From contig NZ_LOWB01000109.1 in the NCBI RefSeq assembly GCF_001522865.1, positions 1 through 64,000 of the forward strand: a DNA stretch of 64,000 bases. The letters run 5' to 3'. This document shows positions 41,992-49,621 of the stretch, piece by piece. Both the position numbers and the translations under genes were made by a program. Source of the stretch: Burkholderia sp. TSV86 (lineage in GTDB: Bacteria > Pseudomonadota > Gammaproteobacteria > Burkholderiales > Burkholderiaceae). A model generated the notes under the pieces. It was not told the origin of the DNA, did no database searches, and was given only the letters and a program-made list of their open reading frames with translations. Each line of letters starts with the position of its first letter. Position 1 is the first letter of the stretch.

Positions 41992-42816
41992 TCAATCGAG
42001 ATAATCCTCATACTCCTTGCGCGTATACGACGCGAGCTGCCGCCACGGCGGCGTTTTCGCGCGCGGCGCGGGCGTGAGCGTCAGCTTGCGCGTCACGCTG
42101 CCGTCCGTGCTGCGGTATTCGACGACGAGCGGCGCCTGCAACGCATCGCTCCATAAAATACGGTTCACGCCGCGCCCGGCGATTGTCTGCTCGTACCAGC
42201 GCTTGCCGGGTTCGTGCCCGGCCGCCGTCTTTGCGTTCAACCGCTTCAACTGCGACGGCGGCGTGATGTAGAACGCGTTGTCCCACGAGCCGTCAAAGCC
42301 CGTCGTCTCGAACTCGGTCGGCGGCACGCTGACGATCGTGCGCTCGGCCGCATCCACGTACTCGATGCGCACGTTGCCGCCGTCGTTCGTCACGTGCCGG
42401 GCTGCCGCGCCGAAATTGAAGTGCTTGTGCCCCGCATGCGCGTGAACGGAGGCAGGGCGCGCACGGTCGCGCGGCGCGGCCAATGCATGACGCGCGCGAT
42501 GCGCATCGGCTTCGCTGCGAGCACTGGCGTCATGAATATGACTGGGCACGTGATCGTCATGCTCATCGGCGCGCGCCGCGCCGGCAAGCCGAACGCGCTC
42601 GACCCACACGTGCCCTTCGCGGCGCACCATCCGCTCACGATAGACGACCGTGCGCGTCACGCCGTCCGCACTGGTCGCGCGGCTCTCGTGCAGCAGCACT
42701 GCATCGAGATCGGGCGCGGCGGCAAGCGCGGGCGCGGCGGCAAGCGCCGCGACGCCCGCGATCCATGCCGCGCGCACGCGCCGCGCGGCGCTTCGTTTCA
42801 TCACGTCGATTCGCAT
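41992..42816 (-). CDS. Exported His-rich protein of unknown function
   Basis: A 274-residue protein with a signal peptide (KRSAARRVRAAWIAGVAAL, cleavage near ALAAAP). A His/Asp/Ala-rich stretch (about residues 85-135, with DEHDDHVPSHIHD, HRARHALA and VHAHAGHKHFNFG) could bind zinc or other divalent metal. The C-terminal beta-rich part (about 140-274) has EYVDAAERTIVSVPP and LVVEYRSTDGSVTRKL. No known domain was recognised. It follows the alkaline phosphatase gene by only a few bases, so it is in the same operon. A role in delivering metal to phosphatase is possible but only inferred. Start choices are ATG 42816, ATG 42801 or a TTG overlapping the upstream stop. Confidence 0.7.
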   Translation of the reverse strand: MRIDVMKRSAARRVRAAWIAGVAALAAAPALAAAPDLDAVLLHESRATSADGVTRTVVYRERMVRREGHVWVERVRLAGAARADEHDDHVPSHIHDASARSEADAHRARHALAAPRDRARPASVHAHAGHKHFNFGAAARHVTNDGGNVRIEYVDAAERTIVSVPPTEFETTGFDGSWDNAFYITPPSQLKRLNAKTAAGHEPGKRWYEQTIAGRGVNRILWSDALQAPLVVEYRSTDGSVTRKLTLTPAPRAKTPPWRQLASYTRKEYEDYLD

Positions 42817-42833
42817 CGTCGCGGCCGCCTCGC

Positions 42834-44237
42834 TCAAAACCCGAACGCCGACTTCACGAGGCCGAACACCTTTGTGTTGTCGAGCGTGCCCTTGAACACC
42901 TTCGCATCGGCGCCGTCGGCGAACAACATCACGTCGCCGCCGCCGTGCGTCTCCGAGCCGGCGCTGCCGAGCCGCACGCCCACCTCCTGCAGATACGCAT
43001 CGTGCGTCGCGCTCGCCGAATCGACCGACGTGCGCACGTTCGGCCGGTTCGCGCCGTTGCCGAACACGAGCGTCGTGTACGTGTTGCCGTCCGCGTCCTT
43101 GCTCGGCTGGCCGTCGCGGTAGTTGCGGCTGATGTCGAGAATCGGATTGCCACGCTTCGAATAGCCGTTGATCGTCATCGTGTGATCGTGGTCGGCCGTG
43201 ACGACGACCAGCGTGTTCGACAGATCGACCTTCGACAACGCGGTGCGAATCGCTTCGTCGAACGCCGCGGTATCTTCGAGCGCGCGCTTCGCATTGGTGC
43301 CGTGCAGCGCGTGATCGATGCGGCCGCCCTCGACCATCAGGAAATAGCCGTTCGGATTCTTCGACAATACGTCGATCGCCTTCGCGGTCATTTCCGCAAG
43401 GCTCGGCTGCGTCGCGCCCTCGCCCTTGCCGGCGACGCGATCGAGTTCGTACTCGAGATGGCTCGTCGAACTGAACAGGCCGATCAGCTTGTTGCCGCCT
43501 GCTTGCGCGAGCTGATCCTTGGTCGCCGCAACCGCATAGCCCTTCGCGCGCAATTCGGCGAGCAGGTCGCGCCCGTCCGCGCGGCCGCGCTTGTTGGTGA
43601 CTGGATCGAACGGCGTCCAGTGGTTGCGGCCGCCGCCCATCAGCACGTCGACGCCGTCGCCGAGCGCGGCGTTATAGCCCACGCCGCCCGGCACGGCCTG
43701 CGCGGCGATGTGATATTGCGCATCGCGGTGGCAGATGTGCGAGTAGGTCGCCGCGGGCGTGGCGTGCGTAAGCTCGGTGGTCGTGATCGCGCCCACGGCC
43801 TTGCCGTGCGCCTTCGCAAGCTCCAGCAGCGTCTGCGCCGGCTTGCCGTTGCTCGCGCTGCAATTGTTGACCGTGCGGTTGCCGTTCGCGTCGTTGCCGG
43901 GTGCGACGGCGACCGTATCGGGCGTCATCGACAGCACTTCGTTGTTCATCTTCACGCCGGTCATATACGCGGACATCGACGGCGCGCTGTCGGTGGTCTG
44001 CGCATCATTCGAAAAAGTTTTGATGCGGGCGGTGCGCGGCAGCTTCTCCATTGTGAGCTGACCGGCCTCGCCGACCTTGTAGATGCGGCTCGCGGTGACG
44101 GTCGTCGGCCCCATGCCGTCGCCGAGAAAGAAAATCACGTTTTTCGCCTGTCCTGCGGCGTGCGCCGCGGAACCAAAGCCGCCCGCCAGAACCGCCGCGG
44201 CGATCGTCGCTGCCGCGACGCGCTGGATCGTAGTCAT
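42834..44237 (-). CDS. phoA: Alkaline phosphatase, secreted
   Basis: A 467-residue phosphomonoesterase. The signal peptide covers 1 to about 28 (ending AHAAGQ). The metal site is VIFFLGDGMG, the nucleophile region is TTDSAPSMSAYMTG (Ser after Asp), further metal ligands are in MVEGGRIDHALHG and VTADHDHTM, and a late His is in SETHGGGDV. It hydrolyses phosphate esters in the periplasm and needs Zn/Mg. AGGGGA lies upstream of the ATG at 44237. It lies 29 bases downstream of a paralogous phosphatase gene, so the two are probably co-transcribed under phosphate limitation. Confidence 0.92.
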   Translation of the reverse strand: MTTIQRVAAATIAAAVLAGGFGSAAHAAGQAKNVIFFLGDGMGPTTVTASRIYKVGEAGQLTMEKLPRTARIKTFSNDAQTTDSAPSMSAYMTGVKMNNEVLSMTPDTVAVAPGNDANGNRTVNNCSASNGKPAQTLLELAKAHGKAVGAITTTELTHATPAATYSHICHRDAQYHIAAQAVPGGVGYNAALGDGVDVLMGGGRNHWTPFDPVTNKRGRADGRDLLAELRAKGYAVAATKDQLAQAGGNKLIGLFSSTSHLEYELDRVAGKGEGATQPSLAEMTAKAIDVLSKNPNGYFLMVEGGRIDHALHGTNAKRALEDTAAFDEAIRTALSKVDLSNTLVVVTADHDHTMTINGYSKRGNPILDISRNYRDGQPSKDADGNTYTTLVFGNGANRPNVRTSVDSASATHDAYLQEVGVRLGSAGSETHGGGDVMLFADGADAKVFKGTLDNTKVFGLVKSAFGF

Positions 44238-44266
44238 GCTGTTTCCCCTATTGACCGATGTCGCGC

Positions 44267-45703
44267 TCAAAGCTGCGCCGCGTTACGCACAAGCTCGAAC
44301 ACCTTGTTGTTCTCGATCACGCCATGAAAATTCTCGGCGCCGCGGCCGATCGCACCGAGAAATACGTCGGTGCCGCCATGCGTCTCATTGCCTTTATCCA
44401 TGCGCACGACCGCTTCCTGCCGGTAGTCGTCGGCGCCCGTTACCGCGTCGGTGAGATTCGTGCCCGCGCGGCTGCCCTGCACGCGGTTCTCGCCGTTGCC
44501 AAAGCCGATGATCGTGTACGGCGCGCCGTCCGCATCCTTCGCGATCGCGCCGGTCTGGTAATTGCGCAGCACGCCGAGCACGCCAGGCTTGCCCGCTTCC
44601 GTCTTGCCGGTGCGCGCCGCGTAGCCGTTCAGCACGAGCGTGTGATCGTGGTCGGCGGTGGCCACGATGAGCGTGTTCTTCAAATCCGGATCAGTCTTGC
44701 GCACTTTGTCCAGCGCCGCTTTGATCGCGTTGTCGAACGCAACCGTATCTTGCAGCGCGCGCTTCGCGTTGGTGTCGTGCAGCGCATGGTCGATGCGGCC
44801 GCCCTCGACCATCAGAAAGTAGCCCTTCGCATTCCTTTGCAGCACGTCGAGCGCGCGCGTCGTCATCTCGGCAAGGCTCGGCTCCTTCGTCGCGTTGCGA
44901 TCGAGGTCGTAGCTCATATGGCTCGACGTGAACAGGCCGACGAGCTTGCCGCCCTTCGTCGCATCGGCGGCAAGCAGTTCGTCGCGGTTCTGCGCGAATG
45001 CATAGCCTTTCGCCTTCAGCTCATTGACGAGATGGCGGCCGTCGGCGCGCTTGCCGCCCGCATCCTTCGGCACGAAAAATTGCAGGCCGCCGCCCAGCAC
45101 AACGTCGACGCCGTCGGACAGCGCCGCGTTGTAGCCCGCGCCGCCCGGCACGAGCTGCGCGGCGATGTCGTTTTCCGCATCGCGGTGGCAGACGTGCGCA
45201 TAGGTCGCGGCCGGCGTTGCGTGCGTGACGCGGGTGGTCGTGACAACGCCCGTCGCCATGCCGTTGGCCTTCGCGATCTCAAGCAGCGTTTTCGCGGATT
45301 TGCCGTTGTTCGTCCCGCAATTGCCGGTGAGATTCGCGCTCGGCTCGACCGCCTTGGTGTCGGGCGTCATCGAGATCACTTCGTTGTTGGTCTTCACGCC
45401 CGTCATATACGCGGACATCGACGGCGCGCTATCCGTCACCTGTGCGTCGTTCGAATAGGTCTTCACGAATGCCGTTTCAGGCAGCGTGTCGAGCGTGAGC
45501 GCGCCGTCCTCGCCGAGCGCATAGATGCGTGCGGCGGTCAGTGTGGTGATCCCCATGCCGTCGCCCAGGAAGAAAATCACGTTGCGCGCGGCCGTTTGCG
45601 TGCCGCCGCCCGGCGTACCCGCCTGGGGCGAATCATCGCTGCCGCAGCCCGCCGCCGCGAAGACGCTCGCGCACAGGAGCGCCACTAATCTCACTCGCTT
45701 CAT
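44267..45703 (-). CDS. Alkaline phosphatase, lipoprotein form
   Basis: A 478-residue paralogue of the next gene. The N-terminus carries a lipoprotein signal with lipobox AAAGC (Cys20), so it is lipid-anchored. Catalytic blocks match: VIFFLGDGMGITTL, VTDSAPSMSAYMTG, MVEGGRIDHALHD, VATADHDHTL and NETHGGTDV. An extra loop (ARTGKTEAGKPG) precedes LGVLRNYQ. It is the first gene of a three-gene operon (two phosphatases, His-rich protein). Upstream lie three 11-base-spaced repeats that resemble a PHO box, consistent with PhoB control. Confidence 0.91.
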   Translation of the reverse strand: MKRVRLVALLCASVFAAAGCGSDDSPQAGTPGGGTQTAARNVIFFLGDGMGITTLTAARIYALGEDGALTLDTLPETAFVKTYSNDAQVTDSAPSMSAYMTGVKTNNEVISMTPDTKAVEPSANLTGNCGTNNGKSAKTLLEIAKANGMATGVVTTTRVTHATPAATYAHVCHRDAENDIAAQLVPGGAGYNAALSDGVDVVLGGGLQFFVPKDAGGKRADGRHLVNELKAKGYAFAQNRDELLAADATKGGKLVGLFTSSHMSYDLDRNATKEPSLAEMTTRALDVLQRNAKGYFLMVEGGRIDHALHDTNAKRALQDTVAFDNAIKAALDKVRKTDPDLKNTLIVATADHDHTLVLNGYAARTGKTEAGKPGVLGVLRNYQTGAIAKDADGAPYTIIGFGNGENRVQGSRAGTNLTDAVTGADDYRQEAVVRMDKGNETHGGTDVFLGAIGRGAENFHGVIENNKVFELVRNAAQL

Positions 45704-45761
45704 TTCGGTTTCCCGTCGTCGTGTTGATTGCTTTCAGAATCGAAAGGACGATACGGGGGCG

Positions 45762-45790
45762 ATGTGACGCGAATGTGAATGTTTCTGAAA
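45762..45790 (-). promoter_or_regulatory. PHO-box-like direct repeats before the phosphatase operon
   Basis: On the operon strand TTTCAGA, TTCACAT and GTCACAT follow at exact 11-base spacing, 59-87 bases before the ATG. PhoB sites are 7-base direct repeats (consensus CTGTCAT) with 11-base period. Spacing and the CAT core fit, but each repeat matches the E. coli consensus at only about 4 of 7 bases. Confidence 0.4.
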
Positions 45791-46059
45791 GATGAAAGAA
45801 TGCCTGATGAAGGCTGGTGTGCGGGCGCGCGGCATTTGGCGCAGTCTCGGCGCGCGCTTCGGCCGGCTTGCCCATCCGTTTAGCCAGTCATCCGGATATC
45901 TGCGTCGAGCGGGCGAGTGCGCGATTGCCGGAACAATAAAGAAATCACGCCGCTGGTTTCGACAGCGAGAATCAACCTTTGCCAAGCAATGGTTTAATTT
46001 TCTTTAAATCAACAACCAATAGGAATTAATTCGATTTCTGTTGGCATTTTATATTTGAA

Positions 46060-46093
46060 GAGCGCCAGCCATCGATGCATTCAGCCGGCGCTC
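46060..46093 (-). terminator. Terminator-like hairpin after the small peptide gene
   Basis: GAGCGCCGGC and GCTGGCGCTC pair over 10 bp (one G-U) around a 14-base loop, followed on the minus strand by an A/T-rich TTCAAATATAAAAT. It starts about 50 bases after the peptide stop codon. Confidence 0.5.
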
Positions 46094-46143
46094 CCGTTTC
46101 GTCATATGACGACTAAATCAACGATATTCCGTCGATGCCGGCA

Positions 46144-46329
46144 TTAAAACAGAGCCGGCTTGACTTCAAAGCCGTCGATCGGCATCGGAAGCGTACTGAT
46201 CCAGCCATAAGGATAATCGGCAATGATGTCCGAGATGATGCCAGGCAAGGCCGAGATGATGCCAGGCACATTCCAAGCGCCGCCCGACACTGCCTGGATT
46301 TCGCCTTCAACGAGATCGACCATATTCAT
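46144..46329 (-). CDS. Small double-glycine-leader peptide (bacteriocin-like)
   Basis: A 61-residue peptide. Residues 1-17 (MNMVDLVEGEIQAVSGG) fit the double-glycine leader rule: Gly-Gly at -2/-1, hydrophobic residues at -4 (Val), -7 (Ile) and -12 (Leu), and Glu at -8. Such leaders are cleaved by C39-peptidase ABC exporters. The predicted 44-residue core has no Cys and is rich in Ile/Pro/Gly, with a short internal repeat (PGIISALPGIISDII) and two Trp. GGAG lies 8 bases before the ATG. The gene sits in an AT-rich island and has a hairpin after it. No exporter or immunity gene was recognised nearby. Bacteriocin, signalling peptide or other exported peptide are all possible. Confidence 0.65.
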   Translation of the reverse strand: MNMVDLVEGEIQAVSGGAWNVPGIISALPGIISDIIADYPYGWISTLPMPIDGFEVKPALF

Positions 46330-46662
46330 TACGCTCTCCTGTAAATAGTAGAGATTTAAAATGATGCTTTCTCCATAAGATATGAAGAAAGCGGTTCGTA
46401 ATATATCGGTCGCCGAAGGATATTTATGTTATTTTCCTTACATATTAAATATAAAAATATAATTTACCTTTCATCGCCGCACTGAGATCCGGACAAATAG
46501 CAAAATATATCGGCACAATAATGTCTCGATTCAAGACATTGCCAATTTCAGCGCACGAATACCCATTCGGGCTCGAAGAGGGACGGCCCGTTTAAATCAT
46601 CTATTCCGCCGTCACGCGGCACGGCGGTTGGCGGCGCGGGGGCGACGCATCGCGCCCGCGCA
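46330..46662. other. AT-rich island upstream of the small peptide gene
   Basis: About 330 bases, markedly more AT-rich (especially 46420-46520) than the surrounding genome. It likely contains the peptide promoter. A 7-bp hairpin AATGTCT/AGACATT lies at 46520-46540. No open frame is supported. The base composition suggests a horizontally acquired or silencer-bound segment. Confidence 0.5.
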
Positions 46663-47664
46663 TCACTGCCCGAACGGCGAAACCAGCATCGCGGCAACAG
46701 GCTTGCTCTGCGTCTTCGGCGCCGTCAGATTCGCTTGATTCAACACGCCCGCGAGGCGCACGCCCGCACGCCGCAGTTGTAGCGACACATCGGCTTCGGC
46801 GGTGCTCACATAGCTGCTCGACAACACATAAACGCCGCTGGCGTTCGGTTGCGGCAGCTTGCCGTACACATCCTGCTTCGCCACGCCGAACGCCTCCAGC
46901 GACCAGTCGCGCGGCGTCAGCGTTTGCCAGTTGGTCACGTCGGTCGGCGTGATTTGCGGAATCAGCTTCAACGCGATGTCGTCGGCGCTGGTGCCGAGTT
47001 GCGTGATGAAGGCCGTGTCCCAGTACGAATGCAGATTGCCCGACTTGAAACCGGTCGCGGACACGTGCTTCGAATTTCCGCCGCTATCATTGTCATTGCT
47101 CGAATGCAGCGGCTGATGTTCGTCGCCGACGAAATGAAGGATGAATTGCAGCGCGAGCAACCGTTCGGATGGCGAAGTATCGGGCGCATTCAGCTCCTTG
47201 ACGAATTGATCGATTTTGTCGACCACGCACGCCTGCGCCGGCCCCTGCGAGGCCACCGTGTTCAAAGGCAACGGCGGATGGCCGAAACACGCGGCATCGA
47301 TGTCGCCCGTGGCGATTTCGGTATCCACATAATGCCACTGCGAAGTGTTCGAATGCGACGCGCGGTACTTGTCGGCCCAGGTCGCTTCGCTCGCGATATC
47401 GGTGGCGGTCAGGCCGCTCGTGTCGGTCGCGAGAAGCGCGTTGACGGCGGTGCGAGTCTGGTCGGTCAGGTAATGATCAGCGATCTTCGCGACGACTTCA
47501 TGCCCGACATCGCCCCACGCAAACGCGCTCGTCGCAGCGCCAAGGAGCGCCGCGCTCGCCACGCCGTTGCGCAGAATTCGCCAGCGGCACGCGCGTTGGA
47601 TTTCGTCGGCATCGCGAATACTGCGTTGTTTTTTATATTCGTTCTTTCCTCTCGGTTCTCTCAT
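46663..47664 (-). CDS. S1/P1-type nuclease, exported
   Basis: A 333-residue zinc-dependent nuclease. After an N-terminal basic region and signal sequence (about 30-48, VASAALLGAATSAFA) the mature protein begins WGDVGHEVV. In this family the N-terminal Trp of the mature chain binds zinc, so cleavage right before it is required. Further ligands are SQWHYVDTE, LHFVGDEHQPLH and NLHSYWDTAF. It degrades single-stranded DNA/RNA outside the cytoplasm, perhaps for phosphate or nucleotide scavenging; the phosphatase operon lies nearby. GAGAGGG precedes the ATG. The signal region is unusually long, so an internal start cannot be excluded. Confidence 0.9.
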   Translation of the reverse strand: MREPRGKNEYKKQRSIRDADEIQRACRWRILRNGVASAALLGAATSAFAWGDVGHEVVAKIADHYLTDQTRTAVNALLATDTSGLTATDIASEATWADKYRASHSNTSQWHYVDTEIATGDIDAACFGHPPLPLNTVASQGPAQACVVDKIDQFVKELNAPDTSPSERLLALQFILHFVGDEHQPLHSSNDNDSGGNSKHVSATGFKSGNLHSYWDTAFITQLGTSADDIALKLIPQITPTDVTNWQTLTPRDWSLEAFGVAKQDVYGKLPQPNASGVYVLSSSYVSTAEADVSLQLRRAGVRLAGVLNQANLTAPKTQSKPVAAMLVSPFGQ

Positions 47665-47855
47665 ATGGCCCTCTCAATGGCATTGCTCTCGGCTTATCTT
47701 AGATTGATACGTATGACTAATTTATTAATTCCGCCTCGAAAACCGATGGCGAAATAGAGTCACGCGTCGATGACAACGCCCGCCGTAACCTGGGAAAAAA
47801 GCGCCGCACAGGTTCAGCAACTTCGCCGGCGCGGCCTGCCGCGCAGACTTGGCAA

Positions 47856-49160
47856 TCAGCATGCGGCGCGTGCGGCAGCCGGGAAATCCGGATCGTCGAT
47901 CCAATCGATATCGCCGCAAAGCACGCATAGCGCATCGTCGACGCGAATCGCGGCCGACAACGTCACGCATGGCAGCGCCTCGTTGATGGACAGATAAGGC
48001 CGTGTCACATGCACGCGCCCCGGCTTGGCGATGGCACTGCGGAAATACGGGCGTCTCAGCCAGTTCGCGCCCTGCGCGTCGGCAAGCGGCAGAAAGCGGG
48101 TCTCATGCGATGCGCGGTCTGCGCGCAGCATGACATTGCGCCCGGCCTGCCGCCCGCGCTCGTCGAGCAGGAAGCAGCGCGCGGCGTGATCGAGCGCGAG
48201 GAAATTCCAGCAGACTTCGTCGAGCGGCTCGCCTGCCGCCAGGCGCTCGGCCGCGCGCTCGAACGCGCGCAGATACGGCGCGAGCCGCTGCGTGTCGCGC
48301 CGCTCGCGCGCTTCGGTCTGCTCGCGAAAACGCTCGGTCAGCTCGCCGATACAAGCGCACGCCACCGCACCGTCCGGCAGCCCCGGCGCGGGACGGCCGA
48401 AGAAGTAGCCCTGCACGAAATCCGCTTCGCAAGACAGCGCGATCTGCGCTTCGTGCTCCGTTTCGATGCCTTCGATCAACACGAGCTTGCCCGCCTCATG
48501 CAGCAGCGTGACAAGCCCGTGCAGGACCGCGGTGACGCCCGTGCGATGCTGCGCGTGCGACAGCATGATACGGTCGAGCTTCACGATATCCGGATTCAAT
48601 TGCCAGATTCGTTCGAGATTCGAATGGCCTGCGCCGAAATCGTCGAGCGCGATCAGAAAACCTTGTTCGCGCAACCCGCGCACGGCTTCGGCAAGCCGCT
48701 CGAGATCCTCGGCGCGCTGCTCGATCACTTCGAGCACAACGCGCCGCGGCGAAATGCTCAACCGCTTCAGATTCGCGAACAGCGCGGCGGCCTGAAACGG
48801 ATCGGTCAGCACGCCGGGGGCCACGTTGAGAAACAGCCATTCGCGCTGCGCGCCAAAACGCGAGAAGTTTTCGAGATGGAGCGCCTGCGCGAGCCGCTCG
48901 ACCTGCGTGGCCTCGCCGTGGCGCGCCGCTTCGCCCAACACATCGAGCGGCGATACTGGGCGATCGAGCGAATCGTGCGCGCGCAACAGCGCCTCGTAAC
49001 CGACCGCGCGCATATGGGACAAACTGAAGATCGGCTGAAACACGCTCGTCAGCGTGAGATCGTGATGCTGCGCGGCAACGCGCGCGAGGCCCGAGGTTAC
49101 CTCTGCTTCGAAGCGGTATGGCGACGCGGCAACCGGACGCTCCTGTTGAACCGTGATCAT
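47856..49160 (-). CDS. EAL-domain c-di-GMP phosphodiesterase
   Basis: A 434-residue cytoplasmic protein. The EAL domain (about 30-265) has YEALLRAH (the EAL signature), NVAP, LEVIEQ, ALDDFGAGHSNLERI, KLDR, EGIETEHEA and QGYFFGRP, so catalytic Glu and Asp residues appear intact and hydrolysis of c-di-GMP to pGpG is likely. The C-terminal part (about 285-434) has RRPYFRSAIAKPGRVHVTRPYLS and resembles a Cache/YkuI_C-like sensory domain. There is no membrane segment. It stands alone and may respond to a small cytoplasmic ligand. Confidence 0.9.
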   Translation of the reverse strand: MITVQQERPVAASPYRFEAEVTSGLARVAAQHHDLTLTSVFQPIFSLSHMRAVGYEALLRAHDSLDRPVSPLDVLGEAARHGEATQVERLAQALHLENFSRFGAQREWLFLNVAPGVLTDPFQAAALFANLKRLSISPRRVVLEVIEQRAEDLERLAEAVRGLREQGFLIALDDFGAGHSNLERIWQLNPDIVKLDRIMLSHAQHRTGVTAVLHGLVTLLHEAGKLVLIEGIETEHEAQIALSCEADFVQGYFFGRPAPGLPDGAVACACIGELTERFREQTEARERRDTQRLAPYLRAFERAAERLAAGEPLDEVCWNFLALDHAARCFLLDERGRQAGRNVMLRADRASHETRFLPLADAQGANWLRRPYFRSAIAKPGRVHVTRPYLSINEALPCVTLSAAIRVDDALCVLCGDIDWIDDPDFPAAARAAC

Positions 49161-49621
49161 GCAGCAGCCCTCCGCACGACGAAAACATCGGCAGGCAAAA
49201 TACGCGACTCGCGGATTGTCATAAGTGGTCCTCGGTTGTTTGATCTTAGTTTTCGCCTAGCGTTAAGCAAGCTCCGTGCTCAGCTTGGCTCCCTCACGCG
49301 GGTGACGGGCTGGCGAACATGCATTGCCCAGGCTGGGCCGCCACGGCACTCCGCCTGGCGTATGCGGGCAAGACGTCGCAATAGGGCCGGCAGCGCACGT
49401 CCCGCCGATGTTGAAGGGCCGGCCGCCAGAAAAGGCCATTTATTCGCGGGAACAAGCTCCGGAGAACCCGACACCGAATATTTCGGTCCCCAATCTATTG
49501 GCATGCCTATCGACGGAGCCGGTTCGCACCATTACGGTGCGAACCGCGCCGCAGCGTTTACCGTCGTGCATCTTTCATGCGCGTTACACTGCGTACCGTT
49601 GTTTCCCCGTTTCGCATACCG
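49161..49621. other. Leader region of the Na+/H+ antiporter gene
   Basis: 460 bases between divergent genes with no supported frame. It contains several strong complementary segments, the best being an 11-bp hairpin at 49520-49546. It probably carries both promoters and a structured 5' leader. Confidence 0.5.
49520..49546 (+). promoter_or_regulatory. Perfect hairpin/palindrome in the antiporter leader
   Basis: CGGTTCGCACC-ATTAC-GGTGCGAACCG, 11-bp arms with a 5-base loop, ends 75 bases before the antiporter ATG. It could be an operator dyad or an RNA hairpin. No U-tract follows. Confidence 0.45.

Larger units (their letters stand above)
45704..46143. other. Phosphatase promoter region and peptide-gene 3' region
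   Basis: 440 bases. The left end holds the PHO-box-like repeats and the phosphatase promoter. The right end (46060-46093) holds a terminator-like hairpin for the minus-strand peptide gene. A 71-codon plus-strand frame (45792-46007) has no ribosome site or recognisable domain and is not called. Confidence 0.5.

Noticed and set aside
45792..46007. 71-codon plus-strand frame upstream of the phosphatase operon
   Set aside because: No ribosome site or domain. It overlaps nothing conserved and runs through the promoter side of the phosphatase genes.
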